DNA of 64,000 bases, taken from positions 62,001 through 126,000 of the forward strand of contig QCJM01000003.1 of the NCBI GenBank assembly GCA_003216035.1, written 5' to 3'. Positions 18,469 through 26,155 of this stretch are shown in pieces. Position numbers and translations under genes: made by a program. The DNA is from Prochlorococcus sp. AG-409-B13 (GTDB taxonomy: Bacteria; Cyanobacteriota; Cyanobacteriia; PCC-6307; Cyanobiaceae). Positions within the stretch are counted from its first letter, which is position 1. The number at the start of each line of letters is the position of its first letter. The notes beneath the pieces are model-generated. The model ran no database searches. It was not told the origin of the DNA and saw nothing but the letters and a program-made list of their open reading frames with translations.

Positions 18469-20583
18469 TTAAGGATTGAAGCTTGATCTGGATGCATATT
18501 CATTGGTGATCATCAACGTCAAGCTGTAGCTTTCAAGTTCCACAGTTGATTGGCTAAATTCTTCACGTTTTTTATTAGGTATTTGATCGCTTGAAGAGGC
18601 TGTATTAATTATCCGTTCCCATGGAGTAATTGGTTTAGGTAGCTCAAAGTGCATTGCTTGCGTATATGCGTTGAGCCCCATCCACATAAGAGCTCCTTGG
18701 GAGCCTTTATTTACGCTGTAGCTGATTGTGTGAGACCAACTGCTCCAGTCTGGCTTGCCTAGTTTCACGCCATGCCATTGAATCCAAAGTTGATTTGAAC
18801 TTTTTTGTTCATCTAGAAGATCCTCTTTAAGTAGGTTTTGGTAACTAAATAGTTCTGGGAATTGAGAGCGAATCTTGAGAAGCTTTTTAACAAATAAATG
18901 CAGAGAAACGTCGCATTTGTCTGGGCCCCAGATCATCCAGCTTAGAGGGTTGTTTTGGCACCAAGTGTTGTTATTACCGCCCTGGCTTCGACTTACTTCG
19001 TCTCCCATAAGTAACATTGGAACGCCAGGTGAGAAAATCGTGGTCGCTAAAAGATTTTTCTTTTGTCGATTTCTTAGGGCGATTAAAGCTTGATCAGTAG
19101 TGGGGCCTTCAATTCCATGATTCCAGCTATTATTATGATTTTCTCCGTCTCGATTATCTTCACCATTGCTAAGGTTATGCTTAATATTGAAACTAACCAA
19201 ATCATTTAATGTGAACCCGTCATGTGCTGTGATGAAGTTGATTGAACGTTGCAGGCGATTTTGGTCACCTTTGTAAAGCTCCGGACTGCCTCTTAAGTTA
19301 TCTTTTAGTAGCCAAGTGCTATTTTTATCTCCTTTCCAGAATTTTCTAAGATTATCTCTAAATTGCCCGTTCCAGGTGCCAATTCGGTTTGCCGGAAAAT
19401 CAGATAATCGATAAAGCCCTCCGCAATCCCATGGCTCACTTACTAGTTTTAAATCACTTAGCTTTGGGTCTGCTTCAATTTGTTCGAATAATGGAGGTTT
19501 CTCAAGTGGAATGAGCTCCTCCCCTCTGCTAAGTGCGATGCCTAAGTCAAAGCGAAATCCGTCTACACCTAATTCGGTCGCCCAGCATCGCATTGACTCG
19601 AGAATTAGTTCTCTAACCAAAGGCCTGTTCCCTGCAATGCTATTGCCGCATCCACTTACATCGAGATAATTACCATCTTTATCTTGATAGTAAAAAAGTT
19701 CTTCCCCAAAACCTCTCCAGCTTATTATTGGGCCTTCTTTATTACCTTCTGTAGTGTGATTATATACAACATCTATTAGAACTTCAATCCCTGCATCATG
19801 ACAGGAGGCTACTAAATTTCGAAATTGTTTCCTTGCATCTAGAGGGTCCTTGCCCGCAATATATTGATGGTGAGGAGTGAACCAGTTTAATGGACTATAT
19901 CCCCAGTAATTTGTCAGCCCAAATGGTGCATCTGATGGGTCAAAGGAATAAACAGGAAGCAGCTCAATAGTCGTTATCCCAAGATCTTTTAGATAAGGTA
20001 TTTTCTCTTTTAAACCAAGGAAAGTACCTTTTTTATTGTCTTCTAATCCCGAGTCGTTGTTAGAGGTGAAACCACCTACATGGAGTTCATAAATTACTGT
20101 TTTAGTCCATGGATGTCTTGGCCTTGGATGTGAGTCGAAGTCAAAACTATCTCTTTCAGAAACTATGCTTTTTAAGCAAGTTTTTTGATTCCCTGATTCC
20201 CCCATTGTTGAATCTCTCTGGTAGACATCCCATCCACTTATCGCTCTAGAGCAAGGGTCAATTAATACCTTGGAAGAATAATTTCTTGTTTGATGATTAT
20301 ATTGGCCCTGGCTCTTTACTCGGTAGGCGTAGGAGGACCCTTCCCTCAGGCCTTCGACCTCTATATGCCAATAGTCGCCCGAGCGATTCTCATTATTTAA
20401 ATTGATTATTGTTGCAGCTTTCTCATCATTTGCATGTTCAAAAAGCAGAAGCTCTATTGCAGTAGCGTAAGGGGCTAATACTGAGAAATTGACTCCGCGT
20501 GGTGTTATTGAGCTGCCTAGAGGCCAAGCATTGCCAAGATGAGTCTTTTGGATTTGTTTTTTCAGCTGCGAAGCAGGAGGCAT
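18469..20583 (-). CDS. glgX: glycogen debranching enzyme / isoamylase (GH13)
   Basis: Hydrolyses alpha-1,6 branches in glycogen, the night-time carbon store. An N-terminal CBM48-like domain (WPLGSSITPRGVNFSVLAPYA) precedes the GH13 barrel. The catalytic residues are in place: nucleophile Asp in GVDGFRFDLGIAL, acid/base Glu in LVSEPWDCGG, and the transition-state Asp in FITAHDGFTLNDLVSF. The conserved IDVVYNHTTEG is also intact. 704 aa is usual. The ATG at 20583 is preceded at a short distance by the divergent MBL-fold gene, so the two share a compact promoter region of under 40 bases. Confidence 0.95.
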   Translation of the reverse strand: MPPASQLKKQIQKTHLGNAWPLGSSITPRGVNFSVLAPYATAIELLLFEHANDEKAATIINLNNENRSGDYWHIEVEGLREGSSYAYRVKSQGQYNHQTRNYSSKVLIDPCSRAISGWDVYQRDSTMGESGNQKTCLKSIVSERDSFDFDSHPRPRHPWTKTVIYELHVGGFTSNNDSGLEDNKKGTFLGLKEKIPYLKDLGITTIELLPVYSFDPSDAPFGLTNYWGYSPLNWFTPHHQYIAGKDPLDARKQFRNLVASCHDAGIEVLIDVVYNHTTEGNKEGPIISWRGFGEELFYYQDKDGNYLDVSGCGNSIAGNRPLVRELILESMRCWATELGVDGFRFDLGIALSRGEELIPLEKPPLFEQIEADPKLSDLKLVSEPWDCGGLYRLSDFPANRIGTWNGQFRDNLRKFWKGDKNSTWLLKDNLRGSPELYKGDQNRLQRSINFITAHDGFTLNDLVSFNIKHNLSNGEDNRDGENHNNSWNHGIEGPTTDQALIALRNRQKKNLLATTIFSPGVPMLLMGDEVSRSQGGNNNTWCQNNPLSWMIWGPDKCDVSLHLFVKKLLKIRSQFPELFSYQNLLKEDLLDEQKSSNQLWIQWHGVKLGKPDWSSWSHTISYSVNKGSQGALMWMGLNAYTQAMHFELPKPITPWERIINTASSSDQIPNKKREEFSQSTVELESYSLTLMITNEYASRSSFNP

Positions 20584-20620
20584 GGGCGCAAGCTAGTTGC
20601 TTCGTTGGGTTAAGAATGTC

Positions 20621-21271
20621 ATGAATAGCGTCAAATCGACCGACTCGGACAATTATCCGCATCAGCTAACGAACGAACTTTGGGCATTCCCCCCTAATAA
20701 GGACTGCACAGGAGGAACGTCTTGGTGGCTTGGATGTGACCCTGAGCCTGTGCTTATTGATTGTCCTCCGTTTTGCGATGAGACTATAAAGGCCTTGAAT
20801 GAGCTCTCTTCCGGTAGGGCTTCACGAATTATTCTTACTGGGAGGCAAGCCCATGGAAGGATTCGTGAATTGCAGAATGCCTTGGGCTGGCCTGTCCTTA
20901 TTCAGGAGCAAGAAGCTTATCTGCTGCCAGCATTCCACTCTTTAGAAAGTTTTTCAGAAGAACACATCACTGCCTCTGGTTTGCGAGTGCTTTGGACACC
21001 TGGACCTACTCCAGGAAGCTGCGTTGTTTATGCACCTTCGCCTTGGAATGTGCTGTTTTGTGGACGTCTTCTGATTCCTGTAGCTTTTAACCGAATGGCT
21101 TCTTTGGTCGAAAGAACAACCTTTCATTGGTCGCGTCAGCAAAAAAGTCTGCAGAAACTGCGAAGTTGGCTCCCTTCGAATCCAAGGCCAGCACTGGCAT
21201 CTGGAGGAGGCTTGCATAAGCTGGGTGGCAAGAAGCTCGTTGAATGGGAGGCTTGGCGGGATGCCAATTAG
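20621..21271 (+). CDS. metallo-beta-lactamase-fold protein lacking metal ligands
   Basis: The order of elements fits the MBL fold: a GGTSWWLGCDPEPVLIDCPP opening strand pair, then IILTGRQAHGRIREL where active relatives have the THxHxDH motif, then WTPGPTPGSCVVY where they have GHTPGS, then VLFCGRLL where they have TGD. All visible metal ligands are replaced (histidines by Gly/Arg/Gln and Pro, the bridging Asp by Arg), so this should be a non-catalytic member; fold assignment is inference. The track's start is TTG at 20597; the ATG at 20621 gives 216 aa and is preferred. Divergent from glgX. Confidence 0.7.
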   Translation: MNSVKSTDSDNYPHQLTNELWAFPPNKDCTGGTSWWLGCDPEPVLIDCPPFCDETIKALNELSSGRASRIILTGRQAHGRIRELQNALGWPVLIQEQEAYLLPAFHSLESFSEEHITASGLRVLWTPGPTPGSCVVYAPSPWNVLFCGRLLIPVAFNRMASLVERTTFHWSRQQKSLQKLRSWLPSNPRPALASGGGLHKLGGKKLVEWEAWRDAN

Positions 21272-21436
21272 GTGCTTAATTACTGATCTGGCGAAGGTAT
21301 AAAGCATTGCGCCACGGGGTCTTTCGGTTGCCGGTCGGGGCAAAGCTCCATACGATTAGCGCGCTAAGAAAAATTTTTGATGAATTCCTTTTTGGATTTC
21401 GTCATTCAACAATCTCCGCTCCATCTCTCCTTCCCA

Positions 21437-21712
21437 ATGAACAAAGCAGATCTGGTCAACTTGGTAGCAGCCCGAACTGAGCTAACTAAGACTGATGTTT
21501 CTCTGGTAGTTGATGCCGCCATAGACACCATCATTGATTCTGTAGTGGAGGGCAAAAAGGTCTCCATTCTTGGCTTCGGCTCATTTGAACCACGTCAGCG
21601 CTCAGCTCGACAAGGTCTTAATCCAAAGACAGGTGAAAAGATCAAGATCCCTGCAAAGCGTGTTCCTGCTTTCACTGCAGGGAAAATGTTTAAAGATCGG
21701 GTTCAAGGTTGA
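21437..21712 (+). CDS. hup: DNA-binding protein HU
   Basis: Nucleoid-associated histone-like protein that bends and compacts DNA. The ORF track starts at 21377, but the family begins MNKADLVNLVAARTEL, at the ATG at 21437; the 20 extra residues are 5' leader. The hallmark GFGSFEPRQRSARQGLNPKTGEKIKIPA is intact, covering the DNA-binding beta-ribbon with its Pro tip (NPKTG). 91 aa, normal for bacterial HU. A good intrinsic terminator lies just after the stop. Confidence 0.96.
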   Translation: MNKADLVNLVAARTELTKTDVSLVVDAAIDTIIDSVVEGKKVSILGFGSFEPRQRSARQGLNPKTGEKIKIPAKRVPAFTAGKMFKDRVQG

Positions 21713-21727
21713 ATTAGTAGCTCTAAA

Positions 21728-21765
21728 CCAAAAAAGAGTGGCTTAAGGCTGCTCTTTTTTTTTTG
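21728..21765 (+). terminator. rho-independent terminator of hup
   Basis: An inverted repeat AAAAGAG ... CTCTTTT with a short inner GC/GC pair is followed by an unbroken T-run (ten T), starting 16 bases after the hup stop. It is a textbook intrinsic terminator for the HU transcript; the A-run on the left means it could also stop transcription from the other side. Confidence 0.85.
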
Positions 21766-21827
21766 CCTAATACGGAGCCCAAGAGCCAAGTATTCCTTCA
21801 GCTCTTGAATTATTTATCTTTTTTTCA

Positions 21828-22736
21828 TTGGCATTGTCAGAAAATTTGCTTAGGCAACTAGATAATGGCCAGCAGATCAGGTCTAAAGGCTATAGAGGTC
21901 GCTTTGCTCCATCACCTAGTGGCCAGTTGCATATTGGTAATTTGCGCACAGCTTTGATTTCTTGGCTGAGAGCTAAAACGGCTGGAGGGGCTTGGTTATT
22001 AAGAATCGATGACCTTGATTTATCTAGGAATCGCTCAGGAGCCATTGAGAGCCTTAAGCATGACCTCTTATGGCTAGGTCTTCGGTGGGATGGTCCTGCA
22101 ATCTTCCAGAGTCAACGGTTGGATTTGTATCGTTCTGTGCTGGCTTATTTAAAGGGCGAGGACAGATTGTATGCATGTCGATGTAGTCGAAGCCTTTTAG
22201 CAAGACTGTCGATGCAGGAGGGAGAGGGTTTTATTTATCCTGGAACTTGCAGGGATCTTGGACACCCTTGGGAGCCATATCAAGGGCGTTTGCCTAGTTT
22301 GCGTTTGAGAGTTAATAAGAGCTTTTCGCTTTCTTCAGGAGATGTGGTCTTAAGGCGCGCGGATGGATTTATTGCATATCACTTTGCGACTGTTATTGAT
22401 GAACTCACTCTGGGAATAACTGAAATTGTTAGGGGTGAGGATTTGGCTCCCTCTATGCAGTCTCAACTTGCTATTGCTTATGAATTTGGCTACGCACCTT
22501 TGAAATATTGCCATGTGCCGATTTTGTGTGATGCACAAGGGAAAAAATTAGCTAAGCGTGATGGGAGTGAAGGGCTGCAAGGACTGATTTCCCAGGGTTG
22601 GACTTCTGGAAAAGTAGTTGGCTGGTTGGCATCTAGCCTTGGTCTTGTGTCTAAAGATGCTGAGTTATCTACCTTTGAATTGCTAGAGGAACTTATCAAC
22701 AGGGAAGAAGACTTTAAGAGCCTGTTAAAAAATTAA
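21828..22736 (+). CDS. gluQ: glutamyl-Q tRNA(Asp) synthetase
   Basis: Truncated GluRS paralogue that attaches glutamate to queuosine at the wobble base of tRNA-Asp. The HIGH-type motif is PSPSGQLHIGNLRTALISW, the KMSKS-like loop is KKLAKRDGSEGL, and there is no anticodon-binding domain (302 aa, against about 470 in GluRS), which distinguishes the two. A zinc-type Cys cluster CRCSRS and a later Cys (TCRDLG) are visible. Start is TTG at 21828 (MALSENLL); no ATG precedes the conserved domain, so a TTG is required. Confidence 0.92.
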   Translation: MALSENLLRQLDNGQQIRSKGYRGRFAPSPSGQLHIGNLRTALISWLRAKTAGGAWLLRIDDLDLSRNRSGAIESLKHDLLWLGLRWDGPAIFQSQRLDLYRSVLAYLKGEDRLYACRCSRSLLARLSMQEGEGFIYPGTCRDLGHPWEPYQGRLPSLRLRVNKSFSLSSGDVVLRRADGFIAYHFATVIDELTLGITEIVRGEDLAPSMQSQLAIAYEFGYAPLKYCHVPILCDAQGKKLAKRDGSEGLQGLISQGWTSGKVVGWLASSLGLVSKDAELSTFELLEELINREEDFKSLLKN

Positions 22737-22751
22737 TGATTAGCTGTAGGA

Positions 22752-22832
22752 TTAATCAGGATTTAGCTCCTTGATTATTTAAGGAAATAACTATTTGAAA
22801 AAAAATCTTCAATCTTCAAATTTAGATTGAAG
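22752..22832. terminator. two hairpins downstream of gluQ
   Basis: The first, AATCAGGA ... TCC(T)TGATT at about 22752-22775, may end gluQ but has no clear T-run. The second, CTTCAATCT-TCAAATTT-AGATTGAAG at 22807-22832, has a 9-bp perfect stem. An A-run of eight sits on its left, so read on the minus strand it is a stem followed by eight T: an intrinsic terminator facing leftward. No minus-strand gene lies immediately to its right; the nearest is the aldolase 1.2 kb away. Confidence 0.45.
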
Positions 22833-22877
22833 CAAGGCTAGTATTTAAACTTAAAAGATACGTCTTTACCTGCTAAG

Positions 22878-23264
22878 ATGCTTTTTGAAATGATTAAAAA
22901 AACAGGCTTCTTCTCAGGCTTATTTATGAGATCACCACTAAGATCAATTCAAGGACTGATTGTTATTATCTATGTAGCTGGAATGCTCAGCTTTGCCCTT
23001 TTTGCTCATGCTAAGGGAGATTTATATGGACTATATCAATTGGCACGTGAATGCCTTGTCTCAAGGGAAAAAAAGACTTGCAGGCTTGCTTTGATTCAAT
23101 TAGAAGGCCTACAGCGTGCGGCAGCAGCTCAGAGAAACTATCCTTGCCAGACTAGATTACTTGGCTTGGGCTCTGATTTGATAATGAGCGAAGAAGGGGT
23201 CGCTCGAGGACAGCCTGTAAATGAAATTCTTGAGGAAGTAAGTTCTTTTTGCCTTGAGCTTTGA
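22878..23264 (+). CDS. small exported or membrane-anchored protein, function unknown
   Basis: A 128-residue protein not recognised as a named family. A hydrophobic stretch at about residues 27-45 (GLIVIIYVAGMLSFALFAHA) ends in an AHA-like signal peptidase site, so the mature part, about 80 residues with four Cys (ECLVS, KKTCRLA, PCQTR, FCLEL), is probably periplasmic or lumenal; the even number of Cys would allow two disulfides. An alternative ATG at 22890 would shorten the n-region. The 140 bases upstream hold hairpins and a T-rich sequence. The flanking 398-bp gap suggests it is monocistronic. Confidence 0.6.
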   Translation: MLFEMIKKTGFFSGLFMRSPLRSIQGLIVIIYVAGMLSFALFAHAKGDLYGLYQLARECLVSREKKTCRLALIQLEGLQRAAAAQRNYPCQTRLLGLGSDLIMSEEGVARGQPVNEILEEVSSFCLEL

Positions 23265-23662
23265 TAGAGCACTTGAGTAGGCTTTTAAACTGCTTCTAGT
23301 TATTTTTTCTGTATTATTGCTGAGGTTTTAGTTGGTAATGGCCTTTCATAATATGAATTAATTTCAGCTTTGTTGTTGAGCTTGAGCTGGAGATGATTCG
23401 CCTTGGCTTTGTATGCCTTGTGTAAGAGTTTTATATCATATACAATTGAAGTCTCTTAATATGATCGATGATCATATTAAGTTTGATTTGTTTTATTGAC
23501 TAGGAATTTCTAACGCATTCGCCTGTTTCCTAAGCTTTGAATGCTTGATCTGTACGCTTTTTTGGAGTTTATGTAAAGGGAGGTATTAATATTGGTTGAT
23601 TATGCAAGTCAAGGGCCTTAATTGCTCCATCCTGTTATGAGAAGATTGTAGCCAGTAAACCT
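23265..23662. other. 398-bp gene-free gap
   Basis: No ORF of note on either strand. The stretch is AT-rich and contains one outstanding element, the near-palindrome listed separately at 23455-23481, and otherwise no structure I can support. It separates two plus-strand genes of unknown function, so it should contain the promoter of the second (ATG at 23663); AGGGAGG at 23579-23585 resembles a ribosome binding site but no ORF follows it. Confidence 0.4.
23455..23481. repeat. 27-bp near-perfect palindrome
   Basis: CTTAATATGATC-GAT-GATCATATTAAG: two 12-base arms that are exact reverse complements around a 3-base centre. It is either an operator-type site for a symmetric dimeric regulator or, in RNA, a 12-bp hairpin; the following sequence TTTGATTTGTTTT is T-rich enough to act as a weak terminator for a short plus-strand transcript. 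Nothing else of this length and perfection was seen in the window. Confidence 0.7.
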
Positions 23663-23971
23663 ATGGAAGAATCAAAACAGCCCATTCCTGGAGAGCTGGG
23701 AGCAAAGGAAGTAGCTTCCATGATCTCCAAAGGGAAATCTAAAACAAAGAAGAATTCAAAGTTTGTTCAACAGGATGACTCGAATCCTGACAGTCAGGAT
23801 GTACTGCTTAAGTTGCCGGGGGGGTTCACTTACAAGCTTCCTGGGAGGAGGCAGAGAGTAGTAATTGCATCAATTGTGCTTGGCTTAAACCTGCTTTTGC
23901 TAATTGCAGTGATCCTTTACTTTTATAACCCTGCTTTTCAAAGTTTCGTTTTTAATGTTGGTAGGAGCTAG
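23663..23971 (+). CDS. small single-span membrane protein, function unknown
   Basis: A 102-residue protein with a charged, Lys/Ser-rich N-terminal half (SKGKSKTKKNSKFVQQDD), a short beta-prone middle (LLKLPGGFTYKLPGRR), and one membrane span near the C-terminus (IASIVLGLNLLLLIAVILYFY). The topology is probably N-in with a tail of about a dozen residues outside. It resembles no named family that I know. The basic stretch before the span could bind membrane or nucleic acid. ATG start; monocistronic by position, 109 bases before the convergent aldolase. Confidence 0.6.
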   Translation: MEESKQPIPGELGAKEVASMISKGKSKTKKNSKFVQQDDSNPDSQDVLLKLPGGFTYKLPGRRQRVVIASIVLGLNLLLLIAVILYFYNPAFQSFVFNVGRS

Positions 23972-24081
23972 AAACAATAGGGCTTTAGAAAATAGACTTA
24001 TTTAAAAATAAATCGAGTTTCATTGGCTTTGTTTGCGGTTGTACTTAGCTGTTTAATCTTGCTAGCACTTGTTTGTAATGC

Positions 24082-24762
24082 TTATGAATCAAAATAATTC
24101 ATTGTTTGGAATTTATTTAAGACAAGATTCATTTCCTCTCGGCTGAGATGGTTTGGCTCGCCTAGCTTGCAGGCTAGTAAATACATATGAGCTAGGGTCT
24201 CAACTTCTATTGCTAATCGATATGCTTTTTCTAGGCTTGTTGCAATTGTAATTTGTCCATGTTGAGCCAGTAAACATGCATATCGACCTCGGAGAGCTTC
24301 AATAACTTTTTGAGATAATTCTGTTGTCCCAAAAGTACTGTAAGTGGCGCAACGTATGTCATGGCCACCACCTACCGCAGTCATGTAGTGGAAGCTGGGG
24401 ATGCTGCGACCATGACAAGCTAGTGCAGTTGCATGGATTGAATGACAATGAAAAACAGCATTTATTGTTGGCCGATGTTTGAGAATAGATGCGTGAATTT
24501 GCCATTCGGAAGAAGGTGCTAGCTTTTTCTTGTCACTCTTAGGACTTATTTCAACTAGAGAGTCTCCATTAAGATCGAGAGCAACAATGTCTGAGGGCTG
24601 CATTTCTTCATATGGAATAGAGCTTGGCGTTATGAGCATTCCATTGGAAAAACGAACTGAGATATTGCCCGAAGTCCCTTGATTGATTGCGTTGCAATTC
24701 ATCCTTTTTGCAATAGAGACTATTTGGGCTCTTTTAGTTTCTTCGTCTTTAAAGTGATGCAT
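24082..24762 (-). CDS. class II aldolase/adducin family protein (FucA-like)
   Basis: Zinc-dependent class II aldolase or epimerase. Family motifs: NQGTSGNISVR near the N-terminus, the catalytic Glu in LAPSSEWQIHASIL, zinc-binding HCHSIHATALACHG, and the third His in LAQHGQITIAT. The pattern with SSEW and GTTELS is closest to L-fuculose-phosphate aldolase and its relatives, but the substrate cannot be read from sequence; methylthioribulose dehydratase and ribulose-phosphate epimerase share the fold. 226 aa. ATG at 24762 lies in the first copy of a tandem 16-bp duplication (24748-24779), so an identical ATG occurs 16 bases upstream in another frame. Confidence 0.85.
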   Translation of the reverse strand: MHHFKDEETKRAQIVSIAKRMNCNAINQGTSGNISVRFSNGMLITPSSIPYEEMQPSDIVALDLNGDSLVEISPKSDKKKLAPSSEWQIHASILKHRPTINAVFHCHSIHATALACHGRSIPSFHYMTAVGGGHDIRCATYSTFGTTELSQKVIEALRGRYACLLAQHGQITIATSLEKAYRLAIEVETLAHMYLLACKLGEPNHLSREEMNLVLNKFQTMNYFDS

Positions 24763-24779
24763 TTTTAAAGTGATGCATT
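24748..24779 (-). repeat. 16-bp tandem duplication across the aldolase start codon
   Basis: TTTAAAGTGATGCATT (plus-strand reading) occurs twice head to tail at 24748-24763 and 24764-24779. On the coding strand each copy reads AATGCATCACTTTAAA and holds an ATG. Because 16 is not a multiple of three, the upstream ATG (24778) opens a 9-codon ORF (MHHFKNASL) that stops at 24749, overlapping the true start at 24762. Looks like a recent slippage event with possible effect on translation. Confidence 0.85.
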
Positions 24780-24875
24780 CTTGTTAAATATGTTTAAGTC
24801 ATCTCGCAGTTGATTGGTTTCGTGAAAAGACATTGTGAGATTGCTGACTTTGTTTGGACTAGTGCTTTTTGTAAA

Positions 24876-24949
24876 CGCCCCCTGTTGGATTCGAACCAAC
24901 GACCGGCTGCTTAGAAGGCAGCTGCTCTATCCAGCTGAGCTAAGGGAGC
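24876..24949 (-). tRNA. tRNA-Arg (anticodon TCT)
   Basis: Minus-strand cloverleaf: acceptor GCTCCCT pairs with AGGGGGC (one G-U), D-arm GCTCAGCTGGATAGAGC, anticodon stem CTGCC/AGCAG region with loop CTTCTAA giving anticodon TCT, T-arm TTGG-TTCGAAT-CCAA. Discriminator G at 24876, no encoded CCA. 74 bases. It lies between the aldolase and the divergent HTH gene. Confidence 0.96.
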
Positions 24950-25021
24950 ATGAAGTGACATTTTGACAGTTATTTCTATTGGCGCCTCCGCCTATGGTTG
25001 GGTGCATATAAAGAGCATCTC

Positions 25022-25858
25022 ATGGCTGCAAGCCGGCTCAAAGAAAGTCAGAAGAAGGGTCTCTTGGAGGGTTACCGCTTGGGTAAATCCTCAACTGTTT
25101 TGGCTAGGGAATTCGATTGCAGCACAAATACTGTAAATAGAACTGTAAAAGCGTTATTAGGAGCTGATGAATATCAGGCTCTAAAAGTTGCACGCTCTAG
25201 GGGGGAGGCAGCTAAAGCTACCGACTTGGATAAAGAGTCTGTGAGTACAAAAACTCCAAACTCAGATCGAAAAGAAGAACCAGAACCAGCACAAGGAGAG
25301 AAGTCTTCTCTAGAAACTGTTGCACTCGAAAGTCTTGAGAAGGAAACAGTTGAAGCTATTGGATTGGAACAAAGCGTTGGAGGTCCTCTTGCCCTAGATG
25401 ACGCTGATGATTTTGATGATGACTTGCAGGATGATTCTCTTGATGAAGAGATCAGCAACTTGGAAGTTGCTGATGAATCATCATCTGACGTGTTTCAAGA
25501 AGTTGCCCCTCTCCCTTCATCCTTTGATTTGAATGAGCGTCCAGACATCTCTTGTGAGCCTTTGACGCCTTCTACATTGCCTGGAACTGTTTATATGCTT
25601 GTTGACAAAATAGTTGAGCTAGATGTGCGCCCTTTGAAGGAATTTCCTGAATTTGGTTTTCTTGCTGAAGAGGAGCAACAACGAAAAGCCCTGTGTTTAT
25701 TTGTTAATCAGCGCTCTGCAAAAAGACAGTGCGGTAGAAGTCAAAGAGTTATAAAGGTGCCAGACTCAGCTGTTTTTAGACGGACAATTCCTTTCTTGTT
25801 GGCCCGTGGAATTACTCGCATAGTACTGGAAGGAGCGCTAATTGCTCTTGATGCTTGA
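25022..25858 (+). CDS. HTH-domain protein with acidic linker, possible regulator
   Basis: The N-terminal 50 residues form a resolvase/Hin-like helix-turn-helix (KKGLLEGYRLGKSSTVLAREFDCSTNTVNRTVKALLG). A long acidic, low-complexity linker follows (DDADDFDDDLQDDSLDEE), then a C-terminal domain of about 100 residues (LPGTVYMLVDKIVELDVRPL to the end) with basic and Cys residues (RSAKRQCGRSQRVIKV). Domain order suggests a DNA-binding protein with a sensor or oligomerisation tail; targets are unknown. The track's start at GTG 24998 adds eight residues; the ATG at 25022 fits better. 278 aa. Convergent with the LapA-like gene. Confidence 0.75.
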   Translation: MAASRLKESQKKGLLEGYRLGKSSTVLAREFDCSTNTVNRTVKALLGADEYQALKVARSRGEAAKATDLDKESVSTKTPNSDRKEEPEPAQGEKSSLETVALESLEKETVEAIGLEQSVGGPLALDDADDFDDDLQDDSLDEEISNLEVADESSSDVFQEVAPLPSSFDLNERPDISCEPLTPSTLPGTVYMLVDKIVELDVRPLKEFPEFGFLAEEEQQRKALCLFVNQRSAKRQCGRSQRVIKVPDSAVFRRTIPFLLARGITRIVLEGALIALDA

Positions 25859-25884
25859 GATAAGAATATATTGTGTCTTTTTAT

Positions 25885-26112
25885 CTAAGGCTTCGGAGGC
25901 GGAAGAAGAATTGTTGCTGTACTCCCTCCACTAATTACACCTAAAACAACTGATAAGCCAACTACAAAACCTGCTGGAAGAGGTTCTGTAGTTGCGAATA
26001 CGAGATTGACTTTGAAACGATTATTAAGGTTCTGAGACCCAAGGCAAAGGACAAAGAGTAGTAAGAGGCCACTTGCAAAACTGACACTAAGAAGTTGGAT
26101 TCTTGTTAGCAT
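25885..26112 (-). CDS. LapA/DUF1049-like small membrane protein
   Basis: The ORF track begins at 26268 inside rsmI, but the first 52 codons are an out-of-frame read of rsmI; the ATG at 26112 starts a 75-residue protein with two membrane segments (QLLSVSFASGLLLLFVLCLGS and LPAGFVVGLSVVLGVISGG) separated by a short polar stretch. The layout, including the FATTEPLPAG turn, resembles the LapA/DUF1049 family of small inner-membrane proteins. It starts 44 bases after the rsmI stop and ends in Pro-rich LLPPPKP. Similarity is by pattern only. Confidence 0.6.
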   Translation of the reverse strand: MLTRIQLLSVSFASGLLLLFVLCLGSQNLNNRFKVNLVFATTEPLPAGFVVGLSVVLGVISGGSTATILLPPPKP

Positions 26113-26155
26113 ATTTAAATCAAGAAGATTCCTTGGGTTGTCATTGCTAAATAAA

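Noticed and set aside
20954-21343. 129-aa minus-strand ORF opposite the MBL-fold gene
   Set aside because: Antisense shadow; Cys/Arg/Ser-rich with no domain, and the plus-strand frame has a recognisable fold pattern.
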